Shown: piece by piece, positions 26,001 through 35,217 of the stretch | How the letters are laid out: each line of letters begins with the position of its first letter | Position numbering within the stretch: the stretch's first letter is position 1 | From: Candidatus Dormiibacterota bacterium | GTDB taxonomy: Bacteria; Chloroflexota; Dormibacteria; Aeolococcales; Aeolococcaceae | Reading direction: 5' to 3' | Assembly: GCA_003153505.1 (NCBI GenBank) | Contig: PLZA01000046.1 | Location: forward strand, 157 to 64,156 | Length of the DNA stretch: 64,000 nucleotides | Program-made: the position numbers and the translations under genes | The notes under the pieces: model-generated | Told to the model about the DNA's origin: nothing | Database searches by the model: none | What the model saw: only the letters and a program-made list of their open reading frames with translations

Positions 26001-27950
26001 GTGCCCTCCCCTCCCCGATCCTTGGATGAGATCGTCAACCCGCGATCGAGCGGTGGCCAGAGGCGGCGGCGCAAGCGGAGTCCCTGGCGGCGTTGGTTGC
26101 GGTACTTGAGCTGGCGCACCTTACGCTGGCCGCTGCTCGCAGTCACGATCCTCCTTGCCGTCGCGGTCGTTGACATCGGCGTGCGCTACGTGCCCGCGAT
26201 TCGGGCCCTGCAGCAGGGCCGCGATGCGGCCGAGCAGGCGCGAACGCTCCTCGTCGGCGATCTCAGTCACATCGACCGGCAGCGGATCGACCAGGCGGAC
26301 GCTCTCCTTGTCGGCGCAGCGGCCGACTTCGGTGGCAATTCGAGCGTGCTCGCAGATGGGTGGATCGCCGGTATCGCCGTCCACCTGCCCTGGGTGGGAA
26401 GGCAGCTGCAGGCGGCCCGCGCGCTGCGGACCGCGGGCGAGGATGCTGCCGGCGCGGGCGCCAGCCTGGTCGGGCTGGCTGCGCAACTGGCGGATCCCGG
26501 GAACGCACAGCAGCCCCTACTCCAGCGGATGGTGCGCATCGCCACCCAGAGCGCACCGGTGCTCGCGTCCGCGCAGGCGCGCCTCAATGCCTTGAGCCGC
26601 GACGTCGCCCAGATCCCCACCGGTTCGTTGCTCGGTCCCCTGCAGTCGGCCCGCCAGACCTTGCATCGCGACGGCGCCAGCCTCGTGAACGCCGCGCTGC
26701 CGGCGATCTCGATCTTGCGCGCGCTGCCGGCGGCGATCGGCCCAGGGCAGCACACGTACCTGCTCCTGCTCGCGAATCCCGGCGAGGAGCGACCCGGCGG
26801 GGGTTACATCGGCGCCGTTGGCCAGCTCGACTTCAGCGACGGTGCGCTGACCGCAAACATCTTCAGGGATTCGACGTTCAGCGACCCGCTGGTCACCAAC
26901 ATCCCGACGCCGACCCCCCTTGACGTCCACCTCTTCCGCGGCCATCCGTGGGAGCTGGCGGACGCGGGCTGGTCACTCGATTTCCCCACGGCGGCCGCCG
27001 CCGTGGAACGGATCTACACAGCGGCCACGGGCGTGCACCCCGACGGTGTCATCGAGGTCGATCCGGTGGCGCTCGCCGGCGTTCTGGCCATCACCGGCCA
27101 GATCACCGTACCCCCGTACCCCCAAATCATCACCAGCAGCAACCTACTCTTGGACCTGAACTACATCACCAACAAAGCTCGGCCTGGGGACCCTGGCAAA
27201 GCATACCTGCCGCCCTTCGGCCATGCCGTGCTCGACCGTCTCCTCGGCGCGCCCCTGGGGCAGATGCCTGCCCTCGCCCAGAGCCTCGCCCTGTCTGCAC
27301 AACAGAAACACATCACCTTCTTCTTCCACAACGCGCAGGTGGAGGGGTTGGTCAGTGGCGCCGGCGCCGGTGGACAGGTCATCTCGCCGCTGTCCGACGC
27401 GCTCGAGGTCGCCGACGGCAACCTCTCGGGAACGAAGGGCGATCTCTTCGTGACCCGGCAGCTCAGGTTCCAAGCGTTGGTGGGTGCGGACGGCCAGGTA
27501 CACGACCAGCTTGCGATTACCTACCAGGACCCGGTGCAGAAGAATCCGGCGAACGCGCACCTCATGATCAACTCAGGCGGCGCCTATCGTGACTACCTGC
27601 AGGTGGTCATCCCCGAGACCGCACAGCTCGATGGCATGGCCGTCAGTGTCAATGGGAGCTCCCCGAGGCAGGTGGCCCCAGAGGCGCTCAGCTTCGACTT
27701 TCAGCGTGAGGAGATCGGATACTGGCTGATCGTCCCCTACGGCGGCAGCGCCACGGTCACGATCAGCTACGAGGGCCCCTTCGCCGACATCTCACAGTCC
27801 CCGGAGCGGTACACCCTGGTGTGGAGCAAACAGACCGACGCCCTGACCTGGCCGATCGAGGTGACCGTCACCATGCCGGGTGCCGCGCCGCGTCACTGGA
27901 CCTCGGACCTGTCGATCGATAGATCCTTCTCGCTCATCGCAGCCCACTGA
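26001..27950 (+). CDS. DUF4012 membrane-anchored extracellular protein, copy 1
   Basis: The product has about 649 residues. It has a short Arg-rich cytoplasmic tail, one membrane helix (LRWPLLAVTILLAVAVVDIGV), then a helical stretch with RYVPAIRALQQGRDAAEQA. The DUF4012 core follows, with YLLLLANPGEERPGGGYIGAVG, the analogue of the family's NN.E.R..GGF.G motif. GVIEVDPVALAGVL, NLSGTKGDLFVTR and the closing SDLSIDR are shared with the copy at 56140. DUF4012 proteins often sit in exopolysaccharide loci of Gram-positive-type bacteria; their reaction is unknown. Its last 58 bases overlap the convergent BY-kinase gene. Confidence 0.85.
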   Translation: MPSPPRSLDEIVNPRSSGGQRRRRKRSPWRRWLRYLSWRTLRWPLLAVTILLAVAVVDIGVRYVPAIRALQQGRDAAEQARTLLVGDLSHIDRQRIDQADALLVGAAADFGGNSSVLADGWIAGIAVHLPWVGRQLQAARALRTAGEDAAGAGASLVGLAAQLADPGNAQQPLLQRMVRIATQSAPVLASAQARLNALSRDVAQIPTGSLLGPLQSARQTLHRDGASLVNAALPAISILRALPAAIGPGQHTYLLLLANPGEERPGGGYIGAVGQLDFSDGALTANIFRDSTFSDPLVTNIPTPTPLDVHLFRGHPWELADAGWSLDFPTAAAAVERIYTAATGVHPDGVIEVDPVALAGVLAITGQITVPPYPQIITSSNLLLDLNYITNKARPGDPGKAYLPPFGHAVLDRLLGAPLGQMPALAQSLALSAQQKHITFFFHNAQVEGLVSGAGAGGQVISPLSDALEVADGNLSGTKGDLFVTRQLRFQALVGADGQVHDQLAITYQDPVQKNPANAHLMINSGGAYRDYLQVVIPETAQLDGMAVSVNGSSPRQVAPEALSFDFQREEIGYWLIVPYGGSATVTISYEGPFADISQSPERYTLVWSKQTDALTWPIEVTVTMPGAAPRHWTSDLSIDRSFSLIAAH

Positions 27951-29578
27951 CCCTGGCCGTTCACTGCGAGATCCGCCGGGCCGCGCTCGGGAGTCGCGGG
28001 CGGCGGTGGTGGCGGCATGGGTGTGACCTCGGCTGACTTCTGACTCAATGGTTCGTAGTCGTAGTAGTAGTAGCTGTGCAGGCTGCGCTGGGTGGCCTTG
28101 TTAAGCACGACACCGAGCACCTTGGCGCCAACCTTGTGGAGGGACTCAATGACGGCGCGTACCTGGTCAGCATTGGTCTTTCCCGACTCGACCACAATGA
28201 TCACGCCGCTCGCGTGTGCACTGATGCTGAGCGCGTCGGTGACCGCTTGTACCGGCGGCGTGTCGATGACGACCACGTCGCGCTGGAACTCGAGTCCCCG
28301 GATCAAAACGGTGGTGCGCGGCGAGGCGAGCAGCTCCGAGGGATTCGGTGGCTGCACACCACTCGTCACCAGGGAGAGGCGCCGATACGAGGTTGCAAAC
28401 TCCTTGTCCAGCAGGGGCGGCGCACCCCGGGTTGTCGCGATCAGCATGTCCGACATACCGGGGGCCACCGGCCGTCCGAACGCGCGATGCTGTGCGGGAC
28501 GGTGCATGTCCGCGTCGAGGAGCACTACCGACTTCTCGGTTGCCGCTAGGGCGATGGCGAGGTTGGTCGCGGTACGCGTTTTGCCCTCGCCAGCGCGCGA
28601 GGACGTGATCACGATGCTCCGCAGCGGCCCTTCCAACTCGGCGAAGAGGAGGTTGGTGCGTAGCCGGCTGTAGGCCTCGTTGGCGCTGCGCTCGCTTCGC
28701 TTCCCTGCCTTGGATCGTTTCCCAGGGTCGAAACGCGGCACGATCGCAAGGCACGTGACGCCGAGGCGTTCCCGGACATCCTGCTCGGTATGCAGGCCCT
28801 GATCGAAGTATTCAAAGGCCGCGGCCACGCCCAGACCGACCAGCAGGCCGGCGAACAGGGCGAGGAGCACGTCGAGAAGTACCTTCGGCGAGACCGGGGT
28901 CAACGGCACCAAGGCGGTCGCCTCCACCGTTACGGTTACCAGGTTCTGCGCCTGGTTTGCCTGGAAAGCGCTGTAGCTGGCAGTGAGCGTGCCCAGCAGC
29001 GTTGTGTTGCCATTGATCTCGGCAGTAATGCCGGTGGTGTCCGCGTGCTGCTTATTGGCCGTGCCAAGCTGCGCAACCTCGGTCTTCAAGGTATTGGTGA
29101 CATTCGTGATCGTCGCCAGGAGCGGTAATGCCAATGCATTGATCCGCAGCCCGTTCTGGCTGGTCACATGGTCGGCGTAGTCGCGGGTCAGGGTGTTGTC
29201 GATCAGAGCGGCCTTCGCGGGACTCGGGTCCTGAACCGCAACGTCCACAAGCTCAGTGCCGGTCTGGGGCGTCGCCGTCACCTGCTTGGCCAGCTGGTCG
29301 GTAGTGACGCCGAGATGGAGCTTAGTGATGACCTGCTGCAGCGTCGGCGGCTCGGTCATCAGCGAAGCAGCGGTGGCGGTCGCCTGGTCCGGGCTCAGCG
29401 ACACCGCCGAATTGTTAGAAGCTTGCGGACCGGCGATCACGAGGACACTCGCCTGCGCCTGATAGATAGGGGTCGAGTGCCGGGCGACGGCGAAGCCGGC
29501 GATCCCGGCCACGACGGTGATGAGCACCACCGGGATAGCCCATCGCCGGGCGAGCTTACGGAGCTGCTGCGGTTGCAT
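27893..29578 (-). CDS. Wzz-type chain-length regulator fused to BY-kinase
   Basis: The product has 561 residues. A Wzz domain begins near residue 1, with membrane helices at about 13-30 and 228-250 enclosing an extracellular helical region. A CpsD/CapB-type tyrosine kinase follows: Walker A SSRAGEGKT at about 323, Walker A' VVLLDADMHRP, and Walker B VVVIDTPP. The tail has HSYYYYDYEP, the tyrosine cluster that such kinases autophosphorylate, followed by a proline stretch. It controls polymer length and export by phosphorylation cycling. The last dozen residues are encoded antisense to the DUF4012 3' end. It is divergent from the sortase gene with 96 bases between. Confidence 0.9.
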   Translation of the reverse strand: MQPQQLRKLARRWAIPVVLITVVAGIAGFAVARHSTPIYQAQASVLVIAGPQASNNSAVSLSPDQATATAASLMTEPPTLQQVITKLHLGVTTDQLAKQVTATPQTGTELVDVAVQDPSPAKAALIDNTLTRDYADHVTSQNGLRINALALPLLATITNVTNTLKTEVAQLGTANKQHADTTGITAEINGNTTLLGTLTASYSAFQANQAQNLVTVTVEATALVPLTPVSPKVLLDVLLALFAGLLVGLGVAAAFEYFDQGLHTEQDVRERLGVTCLAIVPRFDPGKRSKAGKRSERSANEAYSRLRTNLLFAELEGPLRSIVITSSRAGEGKTRTATNLAIALAATEKSVVLLDADMHRPAQHRAFGRPVAPGMSDMLIATTRGAPPLLDKEFATSYRRLSLVTSGVQPPNPSELLASPRTTVLIRGLEFQRDVVVIDTPPVQAVTDALSISAHASGVIIVVESGKTNADQVRAVIESLHKVGAKVLGVVLNKATQRSLHSYYYYDYEPLSQKSAEVTPMPPPPPPATPERGPADLAVNGQGQWAAMSEKDLSIDRSEVQ

Positions 29579-29674
29579 TTAGTGAGACGGCATCCTGAAG
29601 GCTGCGTCTTGATGGACGCAGAAGCGCGCTCGCGCGAGGGGATTGTACGTTTGGCTAGGCTACCATGCCAGTTG

Positions 29675-30283
29675 ATGGGCGACCCACAGAGTCGGAAACG
29701 CCGGCGAGCGAAGCCCCGACGCCGGATGACCCGTACCCAGGTGCGAATCCTCGGCGTCATGGCGGTGGCGCTAGTAGCCGGCGGAGTTGCGCTCGTCTTC
29801 GCGCTGCGGCCCGCGCCATCTGAGCCCGCCTACGTCGCCTCGCCACCGCTGGCACTCCCGGCATCCGGTGTCCCAACCTCTGCCCCCCTCTCGGCTGGTG
29901 TATCCGTGACCGTTCGGATCATCGCGCCCGCGGGCCAGATCAACATCGGCGTGGTCCCTGGGGATGGCATACACGTTCCGATCAACCTCGCCGCGCACTA
30001 CCCCGGGACCGCCCAGCCCGGCGAATCTGGCAACGCCGTGTACTACGCCCACGACCAGCGGGGGATGTTTCTGGGTCTACATCGGTTGCATCTGGGCGAC
30101 GAGGTGCGCGTGATCCTCAAGGACGGCTCGCAACTTGTGTTCCACGTGGTTGCTCTCAAAGTCGTGAGCTTCAATGATTGGTCGGTGCTGGCGCCGACTG
30201 CCTTCCCGGAGCTAACCCTCCTGACCTGTGTCTCCTACACCGCCTACGAGCCACGCTACATCGTCATTGCCACGGAAACGTAG
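29675..30283 (+). CDS. Sortase (class E/F-like)
   Basis: The product has 202 residues from ATG 29675 (MGDPQSRKRRRAKPRRR). It has a basic tail, one membrane helix (VMAVALVAGGVALVFAL) and a catalytic domain. NAVYYAHDQRGMF holds the catalytic histidine, LTLLTCVSY the cysteine, and YEPRYIVIA the arginine. The spacing and the LLTC motif fit small actinobacterial sortases. An LPPTG substrate is encoded 68 bases downstream in the same direction, which suggests a dedicated pair. Other candidate substrates are at 58058 (LPPTG) and 6738 (PPNTG). Confidence 0.85.
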   Translation: MGDPQSRKRRRAKPRRRMTRTQVRILGVMAVALVAGGVALVFALRPAPSEPAYVASPPLALPASGVPTSAPLSAGVSVTVRIIAPAGQINIGVVPGDGIHVPINLAAHYPGTAQPGESGNAVYYAHDQRGMFLGLHRLHLGDEVRVILKDGSQLVFHVVALKVVSFNDWSVLAPTAFPELTLLTCVSYTAYEPRYIVIATET

Positions 30284-30350
30284 CTTCAGGGACGCACAGG
30301 TGTGCTACGGTGCAACTCGTCACCTCAAAAGGGGGGGTGGAGGATCAGCC

Positions 30351-30887
30351 GTGACCACGAAACTAGGCCCGGGCCCCGTCAGACGGCTGGCTCTGAGCGT
30401 CGGCATCGCTGCTGCGGCTACGTTGGCCATCGGCACCACGATCGTTTTGGCCTACCCGCCGCCCGCCGCCAGCGCAACCCTCGTGTCGGGTTGCTCGAAG
30501 GTCGCCGCCGGCAAAGCCTGCGCGTACGAATTCCTCTTCGTGAATGCGAGCGGACAGCCAGTGACCGGCGCTGTTGTCGCCTTTGGCGTGGCTGGGCTGA
30601 GTACGTGTTCGGCTAGTCCGACGACCGGCAGCACGAACTCCGGCGGTGACGTGACCACCACAGTGTCGTGCGGGACCACGAGGTGTGGCACCTTCACGGT
30701 GACCGCCACAAGCGCACCCGCCACCGCCTCCGCCAAGGTCACTGTGCCCTGCACGGGCGGCACGCTGCCCCCCACCGGTGCGATCCCACCAAGCCCACCA
30801 ACGTGGCTCTGGGGCTTGGTTGGCGCGGCCGTGCTGGTACTGGCGGGCGGCGGGTTATCACTGAGGCGCCTTCGCGGCCTAAACTGA
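30351..30887 (+). CDS. Small sortase-anchored surface protein (LPPTG)
   Basis: The product has 178 residues. The GTG start at 30351 is preceded by GGGGGTGGAGG. A signal peptide (LALSVGIAAAATLAIGTTIVLA) leads to one Ig-like beta domain of about 100 residues with six cysteines that likely form disulfides. The end reads TLPPTGAIPPSPPT, a hydrophobic helix, then RRLRG: a complete cell-wall sorting signal. It lies directly after the sortase gene. The binding partner is unknown. Confidence 0.8.
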   Translation: MTTKLGPGPVRRLALSVGIAAAATLAIGTTIVLAYPPPAASATLVSGCSKVAAGKACAYEFLFVNASGQPVTGAVVAFGVAGLSTCSASPTTGSTNSGGDVTTTVSCGTTRCGTFTVTATSAPATASAKVTVPCTGGTLPPTGAIPPSPPTWLWGLVGAAVLVLAGGGLSLRRLRGLN

Positions 30888-30992
30888 ACCTCGACGAGAG
30901 GTCATCGGGCTGGTCCGGCCGAAGCCAAGGCAGCGGGTCGACCCCCGACGGTATGGGAGGGAGCGAAGATCAGACAGATCGACACTGGGTCG

Positions 30993-32903
30993 GTGCAGTC
31001 ATCTCGGCCTGGGTCGCGGCCGAGCCGGGCGCCGGTGTGGAGGGTCATTCCTCTCCATCTCCTTGACGGACTGCGCATCCACGGCCTCGACTGGTTCGTC
31101 GAGATCATCATCCTCAACGCTGCCTACGCGTTGGCATTCTGGGTGCGTTACGGCGGTCGCATCCCCGCCGAGTACATCGGCGCCAGAAGCCTGCTGAGCA
31201 TTGGCATCATCACCGCGACCTACAGCGCGAGCGTCATTCTCTTCCGCTCGTACCGCATTGTTTGGCGGTTTGCGTCAGTCCGGGACATGGTCCAGCTCGC
31301 GCTGACCGTGGCCACGTCCATGCTGCTGATCGCCATGGTCGAACTCGGACCATTGCGGGCCGATCGGCCGATCCCGCTGTCAGCGCTGGCTATGGGCGGG
31401 ACCCTCGGTTACCTGGCCATCGGCCAACTTATGGGGCTCTCGCGCCTGCAGAGTGCGCTGCCGCACAGAAGGTGGGGCGAGCCGCTGGTCATCATCGGCG
31501 CAGGCTCGGCCGGCGTGGCACTGGTCCGACAGTTACAGGCGGAGCGTGGGCGGTACCGTCCAGTTGCCTTCCTCGATGACGATCGCCGCAAGATCGGTCG
31601 TGACGTCGCTCGCCTTCGGGTGCTCGGCTCCCGCGATGACATCGCGGCGGCGTTGAAGCAGTCGAAAGCCCAGAATCTAGCGATCGCGGTTCCCTCTCTG
31701 CCGCCCGACCAGATCCGCGCACTGAGCCGGATGGGCAGCCTCGCCGGAGCGCGCGTACTCGTCGTGCCCTCCATGCATGAGCTGCTCACTGGCAGCGCCG
31801 GGCGGCTCGCGCTTCGCGACGTGGCCATGGAAGACCTCATGGACCGTGCCGAGGTCGCAGTCGACATGGACGCACTGCGCGCCGGCTTCCTCGGTAAGCG
31901 GATCTTGGTGACCGGCGCCGCCGGATCCATCGGCAGTGAACTCGTGCGTCAGATCCGTTCGCTCGATCCCGCCGCGATCACGATGTTCGACAACAACGAG
32001 AGCGGGCTCACCGATCTTCGAGACGCGCTGGGGCCGGCAGGAGCGACACTCCATCTACGACTCGGGACGGTGCAGGACGAGGTGGGTATTCGCCGTGTCT
32101 TCCACGAGATGCATCCTCAGGTGGTGGTTCACGCTGCCGCCCTTAAGCACGTTGACCTCTTGGAGAGCCAGCCCCACGAGGCCGTGCGGGTCAACGTGCT
32201 CGGAACCTGGATTTGCGCGAAAGCGGCGGAGCAAGTCGGCGTAGAGACGTTCCTGCTCATCTCATCCGACAAGGCCGTGGATCCCGTTGGCGTTTTGGGT
32301 GCGTCGAAACGACTCGGCGAGCTGATGATGGTCAGCCTCCGGAACTCGAAGACCCTGTTCACCGCCGTGCGCTTCGGTAACGTGATCGGCAGCCGTGGGA
32401 GTGTTCTCCCGCGCTTTGAGCAGCAGATCACTCATGGTGGTCCATTGACGGTCACCCACCCGGACGTCCATCGCTACTTCATGTCTGTGGACGAGGCCGT
32501 GCGCCTCGTTCTGCAGAGCGCCGTGATCGCGCGGCCCGGCTGCATCTATGTACTCGACATGGGAGAAGATGTTTCCATCGTCAACGTGGCCATGCGGCTC
32601 GCGCAGCTGCATGGTCTGCGCGTGCCGGAGGACATCGAGATCGTGTTCACCGGGATGCGGCCAGGTGAGCGAATGCACGAGGCACTGGTGGGCCAAACCG
32701 AATCTCCGGCAGCCACTGTTCACCCCAAGGTGAGGGAGATCGCGCGCGCTGGCGTCTACGACCGCGGGGACATCGCGTCGCTGGTGGCGCTGCTTCAGTC
32801 ACTCGCGGATGAGGGTGAGCACGAGGTCGTGCGGCGGCACCTGATCGAATCCGCCTGCTCGCACCCGCGCTCGGTGCAACCGGCGGTGACAACAGACCGA
32901 TAG
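30993..32903 (+). CDS. CapD/WbpM-type nucleotide-sugar 4,6-dehydratase, membrane form
   Basis: The product has 636 residues. There are four N-terminal membrane helices (about residues 32-165), a first Rossmann domain (VIIGAGSAGVALVRQL), then the catalytic SDR domain (ILVTGAAGSIGSELVRQI at about 305) and VRFGNVIGSRGSVLP, GMRPGERMHEAL. This layout matches WbpM/PglF/FlaA1-type UDP-GlcNAc 4,6-dehydratases. The active site reads SSDKAVDPVGVLGASK; the usual Met of the M-X3-K motif is Leu here. It lies downstream of the sortase pair and may share their transcript. It could supply the keto sugar for an amino-dideoxy residue. Confidence 0.85.
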   Translation: MQSSRPGSRPSRAPVWRVIPLHLLDGLRIHGLDWFVEIIILNAAYALAFWVRYGGRIPAEYIGARSLLSIGIITATYSASVILFRSYRIVWRFASVRDMVQLALTVATSMLLIAMVELGPLRADRPIPLSALAMGGTLGYLAIGQLMGLSRLQSALPHRRWGEPLVIIGAGSAGVALVRQLQAERGRYRPVAFLDDDRRKIGRDVARLRVLGSRDDIAAALKQSKAQNLAIAVPSLPPDQIRALSRMGSLAGARVLVVPSMHELLTGSAGRLALRDVAMEDLMDRAEVAVDMDALRAGFLGKRILVTGAAGSIGSELVRQIRSLDPAAITMFDNNESGLTDLRDALGPAGATLHLRLGTVQDEVGIRRVFHEMHPQVVVHAAALKHVDLLESQPHEAVRVNVLGTWICAKAAEQVGVETFLLISSDKAVDPVGVLGASKRLGELMMVSLRNSKTLFTAVRFGNVIGSRGSVLPRFEQQITHGGPLTVTHPDVHRYFMSVDEAVRLVLQSAVIARPGCIYVLDMGEDVSIVNVAMRLAQLHGLRVPEDIEIVFTGMRPGERMHEALVGQTESPAATVHPKVREIARAGVYDRGDIASLVALLQSLADEGEHEVVRRHLIESACSHPRSVQPAVTTDR

Positions 32904-33552
32904 ATGGACCGACGCCGGTCCGCCGGGAGGCCACTCCTAACTCCATAGTCGTGGCAGTTCCTATGGTTGGAGCCCTCTGTGGCGCGATGCCGGGTACTCG
33001 ACTTCGGCCGTGCCTGTGCCAGCGCGGCTGCAAACGGACAACATGTCGCTCGAGACGTTGCCAACTAGTAGATTCGTTCCGGGCCGCGCTCTCGCGCACA
33101 TTGTTTGCGGTTGTTCTTCGGATATCGTGAAGAACAGGTCACTGAACGGGTCCACCACGACGCGCTTGACCGCCTCCGGCATCGATTGGTCGCCCGAGCG
33201 AAGACCAGCCTTCGACATGCGCCCTGGGTTACACCGGTCTTAGCAGCTACGATTGAAGCTGCCGGTTTGGAGTCGGACATCACCAAATGTGAAGCCGATG
33301 CGCGGTCGCCGCACCTAGCGTGCGAACGAATCCCCGCTCCTAGGCTGATGGACTCGATTCCGATGCCGAGGTCCCGAACGAAGGGACGTCGGACATCGCC
33401 AAGTCGTGGAGGTGACCGGTGTGGAGATGAGCTCGGGTGGGACGCATACGCTCTGCTCCACCGTGTGTCAGCAGAGCAACCTTGATCAGATTCGGGCGGA
33501 TATCGACCTCGGCATTCCCCGTGGAAGAGCGCGAGTCATGGCACGGAGATTG
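32904..33552. other. Intergenic region, no supported gene
   Basis: About 650 bases with unrecognised short frames. A plus frame from 33420 reads LDQIRADIDLGIPRGRARV but is cut by the antisense phosphatase gene. Possibly remains of a lost gene. Confidence 0.35.
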
Positions 33553-34047
33553 TCAGGTTGTCGGCCCCTTCACCGTCGGCGGCCGGTCGATCAGGTGATC
33601 GAACTGGCGCAGCACCGCGAGCTGTCCTGCGCTCATCGCCGCGACCGCGCGACGCGAGCTGACCACGCGGTACGCATCCGCCAGCGACCAGCCCAACTGC
33701 ATGAGCACTGCGCATGCAACCGTCGGCGCCCGCTGAATACCCGCGCGGCAGTGGACGTAAACGACCTCGCCCTGAGCGATGAGGCTGGCGACATCGCTGC
33801 TGACCTGGCGCAACTCTACGATGTCGGGGGCCTCGTACTCCTCCAGGGGATAGCTGTGTGTGAACACTTCCTCTGGCCAAACGGTGACGCCTACCGCGTC
33901 TCCGCGCCCGCGGAGGTCGATGGCGTGGGTCACGCCGGCACGCGCAAGCCCGCGGGCCGCACGCCGACTGGGAGCAGCCCCCATTCGAAGGCCCGGGACG
34001 ACCTCCGTGGCATCCACACCGCCGAAGTTTCGGCCCCACCAACTCAT
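33553..34047 (-). CDS. Dual-specificity protein phosphatase
   Basis: The ATG at 34047 (MSWWGRNFGG) gives 164 residues, a normal length for the family. The P-loop is VYVHCRAGIQRAPTVA, the HC-X5-R signature, and an earlier THAIDLRGRGD carries the general-acid region. The frame stays open upstream to 34404; those extra 119 residues (with EIPPSWLIASQLALSQGVPVAAS) look like a different, unrecognised protein piece. The gene lies near a BY-kinase and could remove its phosphates, but usual BY-kinase phosphatases are of the low-molecular-weight or PHP type, so this pairing is only a suggestion. Confidence 0.75.
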   Translation of the reverse strand: MSWWGRNFGGVDATEVVPGLRMGAAPSRRAARGLARAGVTHAIDLRGRGDAVGVTVWPEEVFTHSYPLEEYEAPDIVELRQVSSDVASLIAQGEVVYVHCRAGIQRAPTVACAVLMQLGWSLADAYRVVSSRRAVAAMSAGQLAVLRQFDHLIDRPPTVKGPTT

Positions 34048-34439
34048 AGCGGGACCCGGTTCCGCATGATAGCGCCTTCCATAGGTGCTACGTAGTTTGG
34101 CCGATCTAGTCGGGGAGGCCGCGACTGGCACCCCCTGGGACAGCGCCAGCTGACTTGCGATCAACCAGCTCGGGGGGATCTCGCCCGTCAAGGAGAAGAT
34201 CTGTGATCCCTCGGCGACGGACAACCGGAAGCCAGGGATGCGCAGGTACTCTGATGGCATCCAGGCGACAGCGTCGGTTTCTTGCGGGTCGGGACGAGCG
34301 CTCAACGCGATGGGTCTGATGAGGTTTCTATGATTCCGGGTGGATAGTCGTGTACCAGAACGAGGGCGAAAGCAGTGTTGCGGGGGCTGACGCCCTGTGA
34401 GCATTTCCGGACCTCAGGCAGCGGGCAGCGGATCTTCGG

Positions 34440-35205
34440 CATGTCGCGCGAGCCGCACTCTCTACAATGCGACGCAACCCGTCGTCCAGTGGCATTACCG
34501 CCGCCAGCCCAACTCGCGCACCGCAAGGCTCATACCCGGACACGGCGTTTCGGATCGTTCTCAGGCAGTGGACGTGTCTCGATGGGTGCTCCCCGGCGTC
34601 ACGCAGGATTTCGGCGAGCTGCAGCGTCGTGACCTCGTATGGATTGCCCAAGTTCACCAGCAGCCTGCAATCCGGCCGCAAGAGTCGCATCAACCCCTCG
34701 ATGAGATCATTGACGTAGCAAAGGCTGCCGCGTCTGCGGACCCGTCCCCGCAGACGGCGATCGGCTCGCGCGCGAATGCCTGCGTGACGATTTAAGGCAC
34801 CGGGCGCCCATCCTCCGCGCGCACCCGAGGCCGGAACTTGTTTAGGATTCGCGCGCGAGCACGTTGACGTTGTGCGCGCTGGCGAAAGCCATCGTAAACG
34901 CTTCGGAGACGCGTTTCTACTCCTCGTAGCAACTCCGCGGGCCGATGGGATTGACGCTGCCCCAGTAGGTCTCGGCTGCGAATACACAGGCGGAATGCAG
35001 AACGGCATCGCCTTCCCATCAACGCTCCACGCGCGCGTCACATCCTCGATTCGTAAGGAGAATCGCGGCTCCCGAGAGTGGCTAACGTTCCGAGTGCTGC
35101 TGGTGATGAGATTGTCGATGGCGATCGCCTCTGCGGTCGGTCAGCAACCTGTCGAGGAGGTGCGCGCCGAGGAATCTCTTGCGGCGCCTGGTGCAACTAC
35201 CCGTG
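34440..35205 (-). pseudogene. UDP-glucuronate decarboxylase (UXS) wreck
   Basis: Minus-strand pieces in several frames follow the order of a UXS-type SDR enzyme. They are FLGAHLLDRLLT (Rossmann start), AIAIDNLITSSTRNVSH with PRFSLRIED, VYSQP and a piece like the YWG.VNPIGPR block, then ILNKFRPRVRAEDGRPVP (normally IFNTYGPRM...DGRVVPNF), and SLCYVNDLIEGLMRLL with LLVNLGNPYEVT. At least three frameshifts and the loss of about 60 codons after the first third are needed. It follows ugd on the same strand by about 15 bases, the natural order of the UDP-xylose pathway. Confidence 0.7.
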
Positions 35206-35217
35206 CTGGAGTCCAGG

